64,000 nucleotides of DNA from Rhizobium leguminosarum bv. trifolii WSM1325. Lineage in GTDB: Bacteria > Pseudomonadota > Alphaproteobacteria > Rhizobiales > Rhizobiaceae. Shown here in pieces: positions 61,917-64,000 of this stretch (the first letter of the stretch is position 1; every line of letters begins with the position of its first letter). The stretch spans positions 496,001-560,000 of the forward strand of contig CP001624.1 in assembly GCA_000023185.1 (NCBI GenBank), read 5' to 3'. A model generated the notes under the pieces. The model did not search any database, was not told where the DNA came from, and saw nothing but the letters and a program-made list of their open reading frames with translations. Position numbers and translations under genes: made by a program.

Positions 61917-62268
61917 CGCAACTCCTTTGCGGCTTCATCCGCACCCTGGGTCGATCAAGGTTTCAACGCATAAAACAGTGGTTCACGCGTTGATGAGGTT
62001 CACGCGGCCATTCACAACACCTGCCGCGGCATCGGGCTCCGAACCAGCGGCCCCGCGACGAAACTAGGGGAGCAAGCACGCTCGGCCATAGTCTATCAAA
62101 CTGGTAGTGTATGAAAGCGCTAAATGGCGCGGGTGGCAAGAGGTTTGTTGCCACTTATCTGCAAGATATTGAAATAAAACATAATTTAGACGTATTCCGT
62201 GGAAGCTCGGTCGACCTGTGCTCCCCGAGCCGGGAATTGAACTTAAAAATGTCAGCTCCGCAGCGGCC
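61917..62268. other. Intergenic region
   Basis: About 350 bases, AT-richer than the flanks. GGTTCACGCG occurs twice about 20 bases apart (near 61980 and 62000). No gene seen. Confidence 0.4.
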
Positions 62269-62886
62269 TCAACTGCCCTCGCCCGGATATTGTCTTGCCT
62301 TCAGCAGGCCCGCCAGATACGCCGTGTTGCGGGCCAGCATGTCGACGGCATTGGTCACGACCTTCGGCACCTTGTCGAGATCGACGAAATTGGTGGACCC
62401 CATCGCCTCGCCAACCCAATAGGCGACCGCATTGGCCGGAATGGTGAAACCGACGTCGTTCAGCGCCTGGAAGAGCTCGGCCGACACATGATGGGCGCCG
62501 TCCTCATTGCCGACGACGGCAACCGTCGCGACCTTGCCATAGGAGACCATGCGGCCCTCATCGTCGCTCTCCTCGAGGAAGGCGTCCATGCGCTCCAGCG
62601 CCCGCTTGCAGACACTGGATGGCTGACCGAGCCAGATCGGCGTCGCCATCAGCAGGATATCGGCGGAGAGCACCTTGGCGCGAATATCAGGCCAGTCATC
62701 GCCGGCGCCCTCGTCGGAGGTGACGCCCGGCTTGACGTTGAAATCGGCGAGGCGAAGCACTTCGGTCACGACGCCGTGAGCGGACATCGCCTTGTCGATC
62801 AGACCGATCATCCGGTCGGTCGAGGACGCGTCCTTGGCGTCGCTGGTCTTCAGCGTGGCGTTGAGGGCGAGGGCTTTGAGCGGCAT
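62269..62886 (-). CDS. Flavodoxin-fold NAD(P)H-dependent reductase
   Basis: 205 aa from the ATG at 62886 (GGAGAG ahead; earlier frame unsupported). Flavodoxin-like fold: LKALALNATLKTSD at the start with the FMN phosphate loop, LLMATPIWLGQPSSVCKRAL (about residue 87) and TVAVVGNEDGAHH (about 129). The family (NADPH-dependent FMN reductase / flavodoxin_2) reduces quinones or other small acceptors. It is divergent from the ABC exporter at the end of the window. Confidence 0.86.
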   Translation of the reverse strand: MPLKALALNATLKTSDAKDASSTDRMIGLIDKAMSAHGVVTEVLRLADFNVKPGVTSDEGAGDDWPDIRAKVLSADILLMATPIWLGQPSSVCKRALERMDAFLEESDDEGRMVSYGKVATVAVVGNEDGAHHVSAELFQALNDVGFTIPANAVAYWVGEAMGSTNFVDLDKVPKVVTNAVDMLARNTAYLAGLLKARQYPGEGS

Positions 62887-63116
62887 GGCTCTCTCCGGTA
62901 GCGGTCGGCGGTTGGCGTTCGCCTGCTGCAACCCGCTCGCGCGCAGATTGTTCCCGCCCGGATGCGAGGCGACCTCACGTAAAAATAACCAACTGGTGAA
63001 TTCTTTACTTGAACCCCCAAATGGAATCGGCAAAAGTGAAGATGCTATCAATCCCTTCATGGATTTGCCGTCTTTTCGGGCCAGCGTCCGACCACACATC
63101 TATTGGAAAAAATACC

Positions 63117-64000
63117 GTGAGCAGCGATGCGTTAACACGCGCGACGAAGCCTTCGGCTTCGATGGCGCTTGCAACTGCGGCAGGCTGGGGCCGAGGCCTC
63201 TTCACATTGGTGCGTATCACCATGATGGCCTTCCGCCACCCCTGGCAATCCGGCTTCGCGATCGGCGCCACGCTTGTCGCCTCGACCTTCCAGCTGATGA
63301 TCCCGCGCCTTCTCGGCCACGCCGTCGACCACACGCAGATGGCGATGACCGGCGGTGCCGCTGGCCAGGCGGCACAGGACGCGCTTTTGACCACGGCGCT
63401 GCTGCTGCTTGGCGCCAGCGTGCTGCGCGGCCTCTTCACCATGATCCAGAACTATTACAGCGAAGCCGTCGGCCATCACATCGGCTACGAATTGCGGCTG
63501 GCCTGCTACGAGAAGATCCAGCGACTTTCTTTCAGCTTTCATGACACCGTGCATTCCGGCGACCTGATCACCGTCGGCCTGCTCGATCTCGAAGGCGTGC
63601 GCATGTACTTTTCCACCGCACTCGTCCGGATGATCCTGCTGTCGATCCTGATCGGCATCGGCGCCTATATGCTCTTGTCGACCGATATCCTGCTCGGCCT
63701 GCTGGCGATGAGTTTCGTGCCCTTTGTCGGCTGGCGCTCGTCGGTGACGCAGCTCAAGCTGCGCGCCACCTGGCTCGACCTGCAGGAGCGGCTTTCGGTG
63801 CTGACCCGCATCATGGAGGAAAATCTCGGCGGCATCCGCGTCGTGCGCGCCTTTGCCGCCCACCAACACGAGATTTCGAAGTTCGAGGCCGCGTCGAAGC
63901 GCGCGCTGGCACTTGCCCATCAGCGCGTCGGCATCCGCGTCACCAACACCAGCGCCATGACCCTCTCCTTCTTCGCGGCGATGGGCCTGGTGCTGTGGGT
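63117..64000 (+). CDS. ABC exporter, membrane domain (cut by window end)
   Basis: The frame is open from a GTG at 63117 (an ATG at 63162 is also possible) to the last base, 294 codons. Only the six-helix membrane domain is seen: MMAFRHPWQSGFAIGATLVA, LGASVLRGLFTMIQNYYSE, then coupling helices EKIQRLSFSFHDTVHSGDLI and LDLQERLSVLTRIMEENLGG followed by IRVVRAFAAHQHE, which are standard in MsbA-type exporters. The ATPase domain lies beyond the window. Substrate unknown. Confidence 0.88.
   Translation, partial: MSSDALTRATKPSASMALATAAGWGRGLFTLVRITMMAFRHPWQSGFAIGATLVASTFQLMIPRLLGHAVDHTQMAMTGGAAGQAAQDALLTTALLLLGASVLRGLFTMIQNYYSEAVGHHIGYELRLACYEKIQRLSFSFHDTVHSGDLITVGLLDLEGVRMYFSTALVRMILLSILIGIGAYMLLSTDILLGLLAMSFVPFVGWRSSVTQLKLRATWLDLQERLSVLTRIMEENLGGIRVVRAFAAHQHEISKFEAASKRALALAHQRVGIRVTNTSAMTLSFFAAMGLVLW

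Noticed and set aside
1..64000. tRNA, rRNA, CRISPR arrays, insertion sequences, prophage genes
   Set aside because: Read for these on both strands; no cloverleaf with conserved arms, no regular spaced repeats, no transposase or integrase motif was seen.

Overview
The window looks like a stretch of chromosome from a fast-growing rhizobium (Rhizobium etli / R. leguminosarum group or a close relative). The basis is high GC with strong third-position bias, several class III nucleotide cyclases, a heme/Fe-S cyclase resembling CyaC of Sinorhizobium, a cyoABCD quinol oxidase, and intergenic repeats that I recognise as common in Rhizobium genomes. This is recognition by eye, not a search result.

Layout. 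(1) 1-9.3 kb: a catabolic cluster for quinate/shikimate-type compounds. A minus-strand operon encodes a binding protein, a type II dehydroquinase, two permeases, an ATPase, a Gfo/Idh oxidoreductase and a shikimate dehydrogenase-like protein. It is divergent from a two-domain 3-dehydroshikimate dehydratase (QuiC type), and two tandem FCD-GntR regulators follow. An identical 12-bp palindromic site lies in the divergent promoter and upstream of one regulator. (2) 9.3-15.6 kb: accessory genes, namely a cyclase-TPR protein, a DUF4242 protein, a DUF4142 remnant, small proteins, an MBL hydrolase, a GFA protein and an alpha/beta hydrolase. (3) 15.7-20.3 kb: a polysaccharide deacetylase and glycosyltransferase pair, divergent from a CyaC-like cyclase and an FkbM methyltransferase. 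(4) 20.3-34.4 kb: transport and stress genes (ClC, NhaA, Rrf2/thioredoxin-reductase-like pair with a shared operator, an ABC exporter, a DUF3095 protein, an amidohydrolase and nadE), with two decayed loci. (5) 34.4-51.6 kb: nucleotide-sugar dehydrogenase, another cyclase, a four-gene peptide-type ABC importer, then three glycosyltransferases, an ABC-transporter-like protein whose nucleotide-binding motifs are all degenerate, and a stand-alone cyclic-nucleotide-binding protein; a toxin-antitoxin pair follows. (6) 51.7-64 kb: an MFS transporter divergent from cyoABCD-surf1, a hybrid histidine kinase, a FAD protein, a flavodoxin-like protein and the start of an ABC exporter that runs off the end.

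How it fits together. The most interesting theme is cyclic-nucleotide signalling beside surface-glycan genes: four class III cyclase-fold proteins and one cNMP-binding protein occur in 64 kb, two of the cyclases next to glycan loci. The operon at 43.8-50.9 kb, with its apparent pseudo-ATPase ABC protein, is the best candidate for an undescribed system.
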